From: an uncultured Xenococcaceae cyanobacterium
Lineage (GTDB): Bacteria; Cyanobacteriota; Cyanobacteriia; Cyanobacteriales; Xenococcaceae
Direction of reading: 5' to 3'
NCBI GenBank assembly: GCA_937996665.1
Contig: CALKUU010000123.1
Location: forward strand, 1-40,949
DNA length: 40,949 nt
Each line of letters opens with the position of its first letter. Position 1 is the stretch's first letter. The notes beneath the pieces were generated by a model. That model saw only the letters and a list, made by a program, of their open reading frames with translations. It was not told the DNA's origin and did no database searches. The translations under genes and the position numbers were made by a program. This document shows, one piece after another, positions 33,701 to 40,949 of the stretch.

Positions 33701-35851
33701 AAGGCGATCGCCTCTTTAAGTTCTGAGCATCTATTTCCAGTTGTGGTCGAACGGGTCAGAAAGATTAGCGATCTCCAAGTAAAACCAGATAATGAGCTTA
33801 CCTTGATTATTCCTGAAGAAGGAAGCGAATGCCGCTTATTCTATAATGCTCAGGTTTTTGATGAAGAAATTATTACCAGACTGCTGGCTAATTTTAGTAC
33901 TCTCGTAGCAGGGATTATTGCCGATCCTAAATCTGGTATTGCCGACCTACCTTTATTATCCGGTTGCGAATATCAAGCTATTTTTGCCGAATTGGATGAC
34001 TCGCCGCAAAATTCGACTCAGCATCGATCTATTCACCAACTATTTGAAGAACGCGTTCAACAAACACCCGATGCAATCGCGGTAGTTTTTCAAGAGCAGC
34101 AATTCACCTATCAAGAATTAAACGCTCAAGCCAATCAACTAGCCCATCATCTCCAAAATCTGGGGGTAAAGCCAGAAAGTATGGTGGGGCTATTAGTAGA
34201 ACGATCTTTAGCAATGATTGTCGGACTCCTAGGGATTCTTAAGGCAGGAGGGACTTACGTTCCCTTAGACCCAAGCTATCCGACAGAACGTCTCAACTTT
34301 ATAGTTGCGGATGCCGATCTGGCAATTATCTTAACCCAAGCAAAGTTACTTACCTTACTGACTGAGTATCAAGGGTATAAATTTTGTTTGGATACAGACA
34401 GTGAACAAATCTCTTCAGCCAGTAAATCCAATCCTGTTAGCCCAGTCGATTCGAGCAATCGAGCCTATCTAATTTATACGTCAGGCTCGACAGGTAAGCC
34501 GAAAGGAGTAGAGATCGAGCATCGGTCTTTGATTAATTTTACCCAAGCTGCGATCGCTGAATACCAAATTAAGCAGAGCGATCGGGTTTTACAATTTGCC
34601 TCCATCGGGTTTGATGCCGCAGCAGAAGAAATTTATCCTTGTCTCATTAGTGGCGGAACATTGGTATTGCGGACTGATGACATGTTCAGTTCGGTAGCTA
34701 AGTTCTTGCAAGGATGTCAAGATTGGCAAATAACCGTGTTAGATCTTCCCACCGCCTACTGGCAGCAAATGACTGCTGAACTAGAGGCAGCAAAATTAAT
34801 CCTACCTGATAGGCTTCGTTTAGTAATTATTGGCGGAGAAAGAGTAGTTCCCGAATATGTGAAAAAGTGGCAACAATATGTCGGTGACTTTCCTCAACTA
34901 ATCAACAGCTATGGACCTACTGAAGGAACAGTCGTCAACACGGTTTATAAAGTAACCACAGCGACAGAAATCGAGCAAGAAGTTGCGATCGGCAAAGCGA
35001 TCGCTGGAGTTCGAACTTATATCTTAGATCGCAATTTACAACCCGTTCCTTTAGGCATAACAGGAGAAATATATCTTGGGGGATCTTGTTTAGCCAGGGG
35101 TTATCTCAACCAAGCAGAATTAACTGCTCAAAAATTTATTTGGCACGAAACCATAAATACTCGCCTTTATAAAACAGGAGATTTAGGGTGTTACTTAAAT
35201 GATGGGAATATTAGATATTTAGGTCAGATTGACAGTCAGGTCAAAATTCGCGGTTTCCGCATTGAATTAGGAGAAATAGAATCGGTCTTAGCTCAACATA
35301 CTCAGATTCAACAAGCACTGGTGGTTGCTCAGGAAGACACCCCAGGAAATAAACGCTTGGTAGCCTATATCGTTACTTCAACTGACTTACTCACCAGCAG
35401 CCAACTACGCTCATTTCTGCAACAAAAGCTGCCAGAATATATGGTGCCAAATGCTTTTGTCTTCTTAGACAATCTACCCCTGACAGTCAATGGCAAGATA
35501 GACCACCTCGCTCTCCCAACACCAGAGATTGAACTAACCAGAGAATGTGAATATGTCGCCCCACGTACACCGAATGAGGAAATAATTGCTAACATTTTTG
35601 CCTTAGTTCTTAACGTCTCTAAGATTGGCATTAACGATAACTTTTTCGAGTTAGGAGGACATTCCCTCTTAGCAACTCAGGTAATATCTCGGATCAGCCA
35701 GAATTTTAAAGTAGAACTTTCTCTACGTAGCTTATTTGAGGCTAGTACAGTCACGAAATTATGTTCACATCTAGAAAATATTCTCTGGATGAGTTCGGTT
35801 TCAAATCTGGACGATAATCAGCAGGACGAATATGAGGAGGGAGAATTATGA
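30716..35851 (+). CDS. NRPS with embedded formyltransferase: C - F - C-like - A - T
   Basis: This 1711-aa module first has a condensation domain (~45-500) with HHIIFDAWS at H177. A formyltransferase domain (~528-835) follows with a complete Fmt-type triad: Asn619 and His621 in INWHDSYLPKYAG, Asp657 in VDAGDIL. Residues ~845-1095 resemble the back half of a condensation domain but lack an HHxxxDG motif. The adenylation domain (~1104-1620) has YTSGSTGKPKG. Specificity positions read by alignment to GrsA are D-A-E-D-I-G-S-V-V, with acidic residues that hint at a basic substrate such as Lys, Orn or Arg. The carrier has Ser1650 in LGGHSLLATQ. It ends by ATGA overlap with the next NRPS. Confidence 0.93.
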   Translation: MNDINERISQLSPAKRRLLEQKLKQKNSNSQSDRHISPRIKTETSPLSFSQTRMWLLDRLKPGDPLYNRPSNIQISGQLKVSALEKSLHEIIRRHEILRTSFEAEMGKPVQKIAPHLRLTLPVVDLSNLRSPKKDQELERLTKTEANRPFDLAQLPLIRASLLKLDSQEHILLLTMHHIIFDAWSMGVLLRELATLYKSFSNNQSSPLSELPIQYADFSHWQRERLQGELLDSQLNYWKGKLAGDLPVLKLPTDRSRTSVQTNRLDQEHLLLPKDLSESLLALSQQERVTLYMTLLTVFKILLYRYTGQEDLIVGSPIAGRERLETENSIGVFINTLVLRTQLNANLTFKQLLSTVRQGVLEAFAHQEIPVEKLIQELQLSKNLSHTPLFQVLFQLRNVPQQTFEVERVKFQNTQFNRGIIDLNSNSDSLESATESARIFDLNLDIVESPAGLSCVFAYNSALFDAATIKRMTGHFQTLIGGIVANPLEPISQVPMLTSAELNQLLRVDNDRSRSDSVVRQSQKTIATQQFSCYLIGQESFVLKCAELLYERGHQILGIISTGKVIADWAKALEIPHLKSTTDISRFLRQQPCDYLFSIFNLSILPPEILQLPRQYAINWHDSYLPKYAGLNATSWAILNRESTHGGTWHVMSEVVDAGDILKQVTIELAEDETAFTLNGKCYEAAVNSFTELIDEIEKQEISPRKQDLAERSYFLATDKPSAGCLIPWNFSAKKIAALIRGLDFAPYGNPIGLPKLAIDDDFLIVSQIKVLGGLSADLPGTITAIESDSIHVATGSYELAIQKILTVDGQPQSIAELVKRKKLQVGDRFEDLELEKAQRIEKLERQSVKYDNFWLTRLQNLNPVAIAVSSSTEGNKAKIPSQQSQNWTIPSEVNNFRSNLSSESTQADFLLTAFAVYLDRLSQNNGFDLGLKAAEFLRQLVGIEGLFAATVPLSIELDQEQNFESALGTIQQQLKLIKQQGTYPRDIIARYPELKAIASLSSEHLFPVVVERVRKISDLQVKPDNELTLIIPEEGSECRLFYNAQVFDEEIITRLLANFSTLVAGIIADPKSGIADLPLLSGCEYQAIFAELDDSPQNSTQHRSIHQLFEERVQQTPDAIAVVFQEQQFTYQELNAQANQLAHHLQNLGVKPESMVGLLVERSLAMIVGLLGILKAGGTYVPLDPSYPTERLNFIVADADLAIILTQAKLLTLLTEYQGYKFCLDTDSEQISSASKSNPVSPVDSSNRAYLIYTSGSTGKPKGVEIEHRSLINFTQAAIAEYQIKQSDRVLQFASIGFDAAAEEIYPCLISGGTLVLRTDDMFSSVAKFLQGCQDWQITVLDLPTAYWQQMTAELEAAKLILPDRLRLVIIGGERVVPEYVKKWQQYVGDFPQLINSYGPTEGTVVNTVYKVTTATEIEQEVAIGKAIAGVRTYILDRNLQPVPLGITGEIYLGGSCLARGYLNQAELTAQKFIWHETINTRLYKTGDLGCYLNDGNIRYLGQIDSQVKIRGFRIELGEIESVLAQHTQIQQALVVAQEDTPGNKRLVAYIVTSTDLLTSSQLRSFLQQKLPEYMVPNAFVFLDNLPLTVNGKIDHLALPTPEIELTRECEYVAPRTPNEEIIANIFALVLNVSKIGINDNFFELGGHSLLATQVISRISQNFKVELSLRSLFEASTVTKLCSHLENILWMSSVSNLDDNQQDEYEEGEL

Positions 35852-38800
35852 TCTCTACAGTTGATTTTTTAGCTAAGCTTCGCAGTCTGGGCATAAAAGT
35901 CTCCAGCGAAGGTGGCGCCCTCCGCTATAAAGCTCCCAAAGGAACTTTAACTCCAGACTTAATCGCTGAGCTGCGATCGCGTAAAGCAGAAATTATTGAG
36001 TTTCTCAATCAGTTTGATACTGCTCCCAGTTCTAATCTACCCCCGATCAAGCCCCAATCGAGAGATTCTGGAGAATTTCCCTTGTCCTGGGCGCAAGAGC
36101 GACTCTGGTTTATCGACCAACTAGAACCAGATAGCATTACCTATAACATTCCAATTGCATTACGCCTAGAAGGAAATTTAAAAGTATCAGCTTTAGAACA
36201 GGCACTTGCGGAAATAGTTAGCAGACATGAAGTACTCAGAACTAGTTTTCCCGCCATCGAGGGTCAACCAAAACAAGTAATTGCACCCACAGCCAAGCCG
36301 ATCTTCAAAATAGTCGATTTATCATCTGATCTTGAGCCAGAACAACGAGATTCTCAGTTACAGCAGTTATTGCAACAGGAAATAAGCAGACCTTTTAATT
36401 TGGCAAGTGATCTCTTAATCAGAAGTCATCTCTGGCAACTGTCAAATACTGAGTATGTGTTGCTAGTAAACATGCATCATATAGTTGCGGATGGTTGGTC
36501 AATCAAAGTATTTAGACAAGAACTATCTTCTCTATACCGAGTCTTTTCCGAAGGGAAAACATCTTCACTACCAGAATTAGCAATCCAATACAAAGACTTT
36601 GCCCTCTGGCAAAGAGATTGTTTGCAAGGAAAAATAGGTGAAAAGCAACTTAATTATTGGCAGCAGCAATTAGATAATACTCCCGAATTATTACCATTGC
36701 CGATAGATAGACCTCGCCCTAGTACTCAAACTTACCAGGGGAAAACTTATTCGTTTAGTTTGTCAGAGCAATTGAGCCAGAAGTTGAAGGAGCTTTCTAC
36801 TCAATCGGGAACAACCTTATTTATGACCCTACAAGGAGCGTTTTCGATCTTACTCTCACGTCTATGTGGGGAATCAGACATTTTAATTGGCTCGCCTATT
36901 GCCAATCGTAATCGCAATGAAACAGAGGGTTTAATCGGGTTTTTCGTCAATACCTTAGTACTGAGAACCAAGTTAGAAAATAATCCTAGTTTTGCTGAAG
37001 TGCTCAAGCAAGTAAGAGAAACTACTCTGGCAGCTTATGAAAATCAAGATATTGGCTTAGAACAAATCGTCAAAACACTCCAGCTAGAACGTTCTTTAAG
37101 TCACTCTCCTTTATTTCAGGTCATGTTTGTGCTCCAAAATACACCCAATAGCGAATTGGAATTACCTGGGGTTAAGGTTAAACAGTTGAAAGTAACAACG
37201 GAAACAGCCAAGTTTGATTTGACCCTTTCAATGACAGAAAGCTCCACTAAATTAGTGGGTTCATGGAATTACAACACTAACTTATTTAACGACGAAACTA
37301 TTGAGCGAATTAGTGGTCATTTTCAAACCTTATTATCAGCAATTGTCGAAAATCCCCAACAGAAAATAAATCAACTCCCATTGCTTACTGAAGCAGAAAA
37401 ACATCATTTGTTGGTGGACTGGAATGATACAGAGAGAGAGTATCCCCACAATAAATCTATTCATCAGTTGTTTGAGGAACAAGTAAGGCAAAGACCGAAG
37501 GCAATTGCCGTTAAGTTTGCCAATCAGGATTTGAGCTATCAACAACTCAATCAAAGAGCAAATCAACTTGCCCACTACTTACAAACAAGAGGAGTTAAGC
37601 CAGGTGTTCTAGTGGGTATTTGTCTAGAGAGGTCGCCAGAAATGCTCGTGGCTCTTTTGGCTATCCTTAAAGCTGGGGGAGCTTATGTTCCTCTCGATCC
37701 TAACTATCCTGCCGATCGCCTCGCATTCATGTTAGAGGACACCCAAGTTCCGATCTTACTTACTCAACAGCTTTTAACTGAAAAATTCCTTGCCGATAAA
37801 ATTGAGATTTTTTGCCTCGATACAGACTGGAAAACCCTTAACAGTGAGAACACAGATAATCCAGCTAGCAAGGCGATCGCCAAAAATATAGCTTATGTCA
37901 CCTATACTTCTGGCTCCACAGGAAGACCAAAAGGGGTATGTGTTTCTCACCAAGCTGTTTCTCGACTCCTCTTCAATACCAATTATATTAAGTTAGAACC
38001 CAACGATAAAATTGCCCAAATTTCCAATATTTCTTTCGATGCTGCTACTTTCGAAATCTGGGGGTCTCTTCTTCATGGAGGAAAACTGGTCATAATTTCT
38101 CAAGATATTTTTCTGGATCCCCAGAAATTTGCTAAACAGCTTCGCGAACAAGAAATTAGCGTTTTGTTTCTAACAACGGCTTTATTCAATCAGCTAGCTA
38201 GTATTATCCCTCAAGCCTTTAAAAATCTAAGATATCTTCTCTTTGGTGGCGAATCAGCAAAACCCCAGTGGGTTCAAGAAATCCTGAAGAAAGCTCCCCC
38301 TCAAAATTTACTTCACGTTTATGGACCCACAGAAGGTACAACTTTTTCTTCTTGGTATTTGGTTGAAAATATCTCAGAGGGGGCAACAACGATCCCGATT
38401 GGTCGTCCGATCTCTAATACCCAAATTTATATATTAGATAAATATCTCCAACCTGTTCCTATCGGGGTAGTAGGCGAGCTTTATATTGGTGGCGATGGAC
38501 TAGCCGAAGGTTATCTTAATCAGACTGAGCTAACCAAAGAGAAATTTATTTCCAATCCCTTCTTGAATTCCCAATTGAGAATTCCCCATTCGGAAAAATT
38601 ATATAAAACTGGTGACTTAGCCCGTTATCTCAGGGATGGAAATATTGATTTTTGTGGTCGTACTGATAATCAGTTCAAAATTCGCGGGTTCCGCATTGAA
38701 TTAGGTGAAGTAGAATCAACATTAGCTCAACATCCCCTCATTAAAGAATGTGCAATCTTAGCTAAAGAAGAATCTTCAGCCAGTAGACAATTAGTTGCTT

Positions 38801-40089
38801 ATCTTGTCTTCAGAAAAAACTCGACTCCAAATACTGAAGAAATTCGCAATTTTCTTGGTCAAAAGCTACCTAATTATATGATTCCTTCTAGCTTTATTGT
38901 GGTAGACGATCTTCCTTTAACTGCTAATGGCAAGGTTAATTCTCGCGCTTTACTAAATTTAGATTTACCGCAACAAGAATCAAAGGCAAATTTTGTAGCG
39001 CCGAGAAGCGAATTAGAGATTGAATTAGCCCAAATTTGGGAACAAGTTTTAAAAATAAATCCAATTGGGATTAAAGATAACTTTTTTGATTTAGGAGGCC
39101 ATTCACTATTAGCTATCAGCTTATTTGCTCAAATCAACAACAGGTTTGGTAACAATTTTCCTTTATCCACTATTTTTAAAACTCCTAATATTGAAGAATT
39201 AGCCAAAAAAATAGCAGATTGTCGTACTAACTATAAAAAACTCCCAACAGAAAGCAACTTATTGGTTGCCATTCAACCGAATGGAACGAAAACTCCTTTT
39301 TTCTGCATCCATGCAGGACATGGTCAGGTATTGTTTTATCAAAAACTGGCTAAATATTTGGATTCAGATCAACCTCTATATGCCTTAGAGCCACAAGGAC
39401 TAAACGATCCCAAACAACCTTTGACTAAATTTGAAGATATGGCAGCTTTGTATATTGAAGAAATGCGTAAAATCCAGCCCCATGGTCCATATCTTATCTG
39501 TGGTTATTGCATTGGAGGTGTAATTGCCTACGAAATAGCGCAGCAACTTCGCCTTGAAGGAGACCAAATAGCTCTTTTAGCCTTTTTAGACGCCTATCCT
39601 AAAGTCCAAAAATCAACCTCAAATTATTTATTAAAGAGTTTTGACAGATTTTTAAAACTTGGCTTTAAAGCTAGGCTAATTCGACTGATTAGAAAACCGC
39701 TAAAACTGATTTTTAACAAATTATTGGGAATAACCTGGAAAATCTCCCCTAGGTTGTCACTTTCATTTCCCGAATCGTGGAAAAGAGAATATTTTTATTT
39801 TCTCCATGCTAAAGCCCTCTATGAATATCAACCAAAAATCTTTCCTGATTATCTAGATGTCGTTAACTTTCGAGCTACTCAAAATTTAGATAAAAAAACA
39901 ATTACTTCTTCCTGGAACGGTTTGATTAAAGAGAATATAGAAAATTATGATATGCAAATTAATCACTTCGAGATGATTCGTCAAGAGTCCGCCTTAGAAG
40001 AGGTGGCAAATAAGCTTACATCTTGTTTAAAATCACCTGAAGGGGTAACAAGACAGAAGGAAACAAGAGCAAAAGAGAAGACAAGATAA
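35848..40089 (+). CDS. Terminal NRPS: docking - C - A - T - thioesterase (Cys nucleophile)
   Basis: This 1413-aa module has a TubC-type N-terminal docking domain (1-~55, FLAKLRSLGIKVSSEGGALR). Its C domain has HHIVADGWS (H210/H211). The A domain (~537-1030) has YTSGSTGRPKG and specificity positions D-A-F-F-L-G-V-T-F, matching codes I recall for Ile/Val. The carrier has Ser1086 in LGGHSLLAIS. The thioesterase (~1120-1390) has GYCIGG, where Cys1221 replaces the usual Ser; Asp1248 (LDAYP) and His1373 (NHFEM) complete the triad. GAGGAGGGAG precedes the ATG, which overlaps the previous stop, so expression is coupled. It releases the finished chain by hydrolysis or cyclisation. Confidence 0.94.
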   Translation: MISTVDFLAKLRSLGIKVSSEGGALRYKAPKGTLTPDLIAELRSRKAEIIEFLNQFDTAPSSNLPPIKPQSRDSGEFPLSWAQERLWFIDQLEPDSITYNIPIALRLEGNLKVSALEQALAEIVSRHEVLRTSFPAIEGQPKQVIAPTAKPIFKIVDLSSDLEPEQRDSQLQQLLQQEISRPFNLASDLLIRSHLWQLSNTEYVLLVNMHHIVADGWSIKVFRQELSSLYRVFSEGKTSSLPELAIQYKDFALWQRDCLQGKIGEKQLNYWQQQLDNTPELLPLPIDRPRPSTQTYQGKTYSFSLSEQLSQKLKELSTQSGTTLFMTLQGAFSILLSRLCGESDILIGSPIANRNRNETEGLIGFFVNTLVLRTKLENNPSFAEVLKQVRETTLAAYENQDIGLEQIVKTLQLERSLSHSPLFQVMFVLQNTPNSELELPGVKVKQLKVTTETAKFDLTLSMTESSTKLVGSWNYNTNLFNDETIERISGHFQTLLSAIVENPQQKINQLPLLTEAEKHHLLVDWNDTEREYPHNKSIHQLFEEQVRQRPKAIAVKFANQDLSYQQLNQRANQLAHYLQTRGVKPGVLVGICLERSPEMLVALLAILKAGGAYVPLDPNYPADRLAFMLEDTQVPILLTQQLLTEKFLADKIEIFCLDTDWKTLNSENTDNPASKAIAKNIAYVTYTSGSTGRPKGVCVSHQAVSRLLFNTNYIKLEPNDKIAQISNISFDAATFEIWGSLLHGGKLVIISQDIFLDPQKFAKQLREQEISVLFLTTALFNQLASIIPQAFKNLRYLLFGGESAKPQWVQEILKKAPPQNLLHVYGPTEGTTFSSWYLVENISEGATTIPIGRPISNTQIYILDKYLQPVPIGVVGELYIGGDGLAEGYLNQTELTKEKFISNPFLNSQLRIPHSEKLYKTGDLARYLRDGNIDFCGRTDNQFKIRGFRIELGEVESTLAQHPLIKECAILAKEESSASRQLVAYLVFRKNSTPNTEEIRNFLGQKLPNYMIPSSFIVVDDLPLTANGKVNSRALLNLDLPQQESKANFVAPRSELEIELAQIWEQVLKINPIGIKDNFFDLGGHSLLAISLFAQINNRFGNNFPLSTIFKTPNIEELAKKIADCRTNYKKLPTESNLLVAIQPNGTKTPFFCIHAGHGQVLFYQKLAKYLDSDQPLYALEPQGLNDPKQPLTKFEDMAALYIEEMRKIQPHGPYLICGYCIGGVIAYEIAQQLRLEGDQIALLAFLDAYPKVQKSTSNYLLKSFDRFLKLGFKARLIRLIRKPLKLIFNKLLGITWKISPRLSLSFPESWKREYFYFLHAKALYEYQPKIFPDYLDVVNFRATQNLDKKTITSSWNGLIKENIENYDMQINHFEMIRQESALEEVANKLTSCLKSPEGVTRQKETRAKEKTR

Positions 40090-40157
40090 TCTTTTAAAAT
40101 TTTCTAATCTTACTGCGATCGCTTACTATTTAAAGAATCTCCTATCGGTGAGGGTTG

Positions 40158-40534
40158 ATGGTTAAAGCTGTTTGGAATTGGTCTGAGGATACTGAATTAG
40201 TAAGTTTAGTCTTTACCGTTACACCGACAAAAGACATTGCCTTACCCCCCAGCTACACCAAGGGTTTACATGCTTGGTTTTTGCATCAAGTTCAAAAAAA
40301 AGACCCAGAACTTTCTAAATATTTCCATGACGGACAATCGGAAAAACCTTTTACTCTGTCTCGTCTGTTTGGGGAAATAGCTGAGGGTGATAATCAATTA
40401 TTGTTATTTAAGGAAAAGTCTTATCACTGGTATATATCGGCTCTCTCTCCCAAGGTGGTGGGTTGGTTTCGTCGTTGGCTGCCCAAGTTGCCTAAGTCGA
40501 TTATTTTCCTATAGGTAAATCGTTTTTTTATTAA
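40158..40534 (+). pseudogene. cas6: Cas6 endoribonuclease, N-terminal fragment cut at contig junction
   Basis: The ATG at 40158 opens a frame typical of Cas6, which cleaves CRISPR precursor RNA in the cytosol. Recognisable parts are LVSLVFTVTPTKDIALPPSY, GLHAWFLHQVQKKDPEL, FHDGQSEKPFTLSRLFG, YHWYISALSP and the end of the first ferredoxin-like fold, LPKLPKSIIF. A TAG at 40512-40514 stops it after 119 residues. Reading through gives VNRFFIKA, which fits the next Cas6 strand, up to about 40534 where foreign GC-rich DNA begins. The C-terminal half, with the glycine-rich loop, is missing. It lies 68 bases after the NRPS. No CRISPR repeats or other cas genes are in the window. Confidence 0.8.
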
Positions 40535-40540
40535 GGCGAA
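40530..40540. other. Composition breakpoint / probable assembly junction
   Basis: AT-rich cyanobacterial sequence with a cut cas6 gene changes, within about ten bases, to GC-rich coding sequence of another type with a cut cysQ gene on the opposite strand. No insertion-sequence end, tRNA or repeat marks the point. GGATCC is at 40542-40547, which may be chance. Confidence 0.7.
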
Positions 40541-40949
40541 CGGATCCTCGTGGTTGTAGGTCATTGGACTGCCATCGATGCGGCTGCAGTGAAGGCCCGC
40601 AGCGAGCGCAACCGCGACGGGAGCGCACGAATCCCATTCGTACTGTCCGCCCGAGTGGGCGTACATTTCGGATTCGCCACGAACAACACTCATGGCCTTG
40701 GCTCCAGCCGAACCCATTTCGACGAGCTCTGCACCGAGCTTGTCGGCAACGGTGAGCGCAGCGGCAGGCGGACGGCTGCGACTGACGATCATGCGTGGGG
40801 GAGTGGCACCAGTCTCTGGCATCGCGACCGGATCTGCCGTCGACAAGGTGATTCCGAGGCCGGGCAGCGCCACGGCACCAACGACTGGCTCGCCGTCGAT
40901 CACCATTGCAACGTGTACTGCCCAGTCGGTGCGGGGAGGTTCGGAGAAC
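40535..40949 (-). CDS. cysQ: CysQ-like 3'(2'),5'-bisphosphate nucleotidase fragment (actinobacterial type)
   Basis: The minus strand is open from the window end with EPPRTDWAVHVAMV, then DGEPVVGAVALPG, IVSRSRPP, ELVEMGSAGAKAMSVVRGES, YEWDSCAPVAVALAAG and GSPMTYNHEDPF. This is the central and C-terminal part of an inositol-monophosphatase-fold enzyme, including the metal-binding WDSCAP. CysQ dephosphorylates PAP/PAPS in sulfur assimilation. Sequence and GC content match actinobacterial homologues. Both ends are missing: the start lies beyond the window, and the C-terminal strand after NHEDPF is replaced by cyanobacterial DNA, read as ALIKKRF. It is almost certainly not part of the same genome as the rest. 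Confidence 0.8.

Noticed and set aside
40564..40755. 63-codon plus-strand frame in the GC-rich end
   Set aside because: It is antisense to the clear CysQ frame and typical of spurious frames in GC-rich DNA.

Overview
The window is a piece of cyanobacterial chromosome or large contig. It is AT-rich, carries many copies of the HIP1 octamer GCGATCGC, and is full of protein types typical of cyanobacteria: Nif11 and NHLP leader peptides, a double cyclic-nucleotide-binding protein of the bacteriocin-transport-associated kind, DUF928, CHASE2 kinase, NB-ARC ATPase, FhaC-type porin and multidomain NRPS. I would not name a genus. The last ~415 bases are different: GC-rich and coding for part of an actinobacterial-looking CysQ phosphatase. 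The change occurs abruptly near 40535, which suggests a chimeric contig end.

Region 1 (1-7246) is a RiPP locus on the minus strand. A one-protein YcaO cyclodehydratase (3429-5681) is surrounded by four intact NHLP-leader precursor genes and a fifth broken by an in-frame TAA. An uncharacterised 378-aa protein lies at the downstream end. A Nif11-leader peptide gene diverges from the locus at 6893. The leaders are nearly identical up to a Gly-Gly site. The cores differ in length and sequence, but four of the five end in Tyr. Hairpins and a repeated promoter-like block suggest that several precursors are separate transcription units.

Region 2 (7547-14494) looks like export and control. A tightly spaced minus-strand operon encodes a Cache-domain membrane sensor, a MinD/ParA ATPase, a putative HExxH metallopeptidase and a double CNB-domain protein. 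Divergent from it are a TolC-type outer-membrane channel and a second Nif11 peptide gene ending in a strong terminator. No ABC peptidase-transporter, HlyD adaptor or azoline dehydrogenase is present in the window.

Region 3 (14473-27611) holds a histidine kinase/AraC-type response regulator pair; an NB-ARC, Ser/Thr kinase-CHASE2 and DUF928 operon; a cobalamin-type binding protein; an FhaC/ShlB two-partner-secretion porin; a small basic protein; and a short topoisomerase I.

Region 4 (27879-40089) is a compact NRPS cluster. It comprises an acyl-AMP ligase with a carrier domain, an isocitrate-lyase/PEP-mutase family gene interrupted by one nonsense codon, an NRPS with an embedded formyltransferase domain (C-F-C'-A-T), and a terminal NRPS (TubC-type docking, C-A-T-TE) whose thioesterase has Cys at the nucleophile position. 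A short acylated or formylated dipeptide-like product is the simplest reading. A cas6 fragment (40158 onward) follows and is cut at the contig junction.
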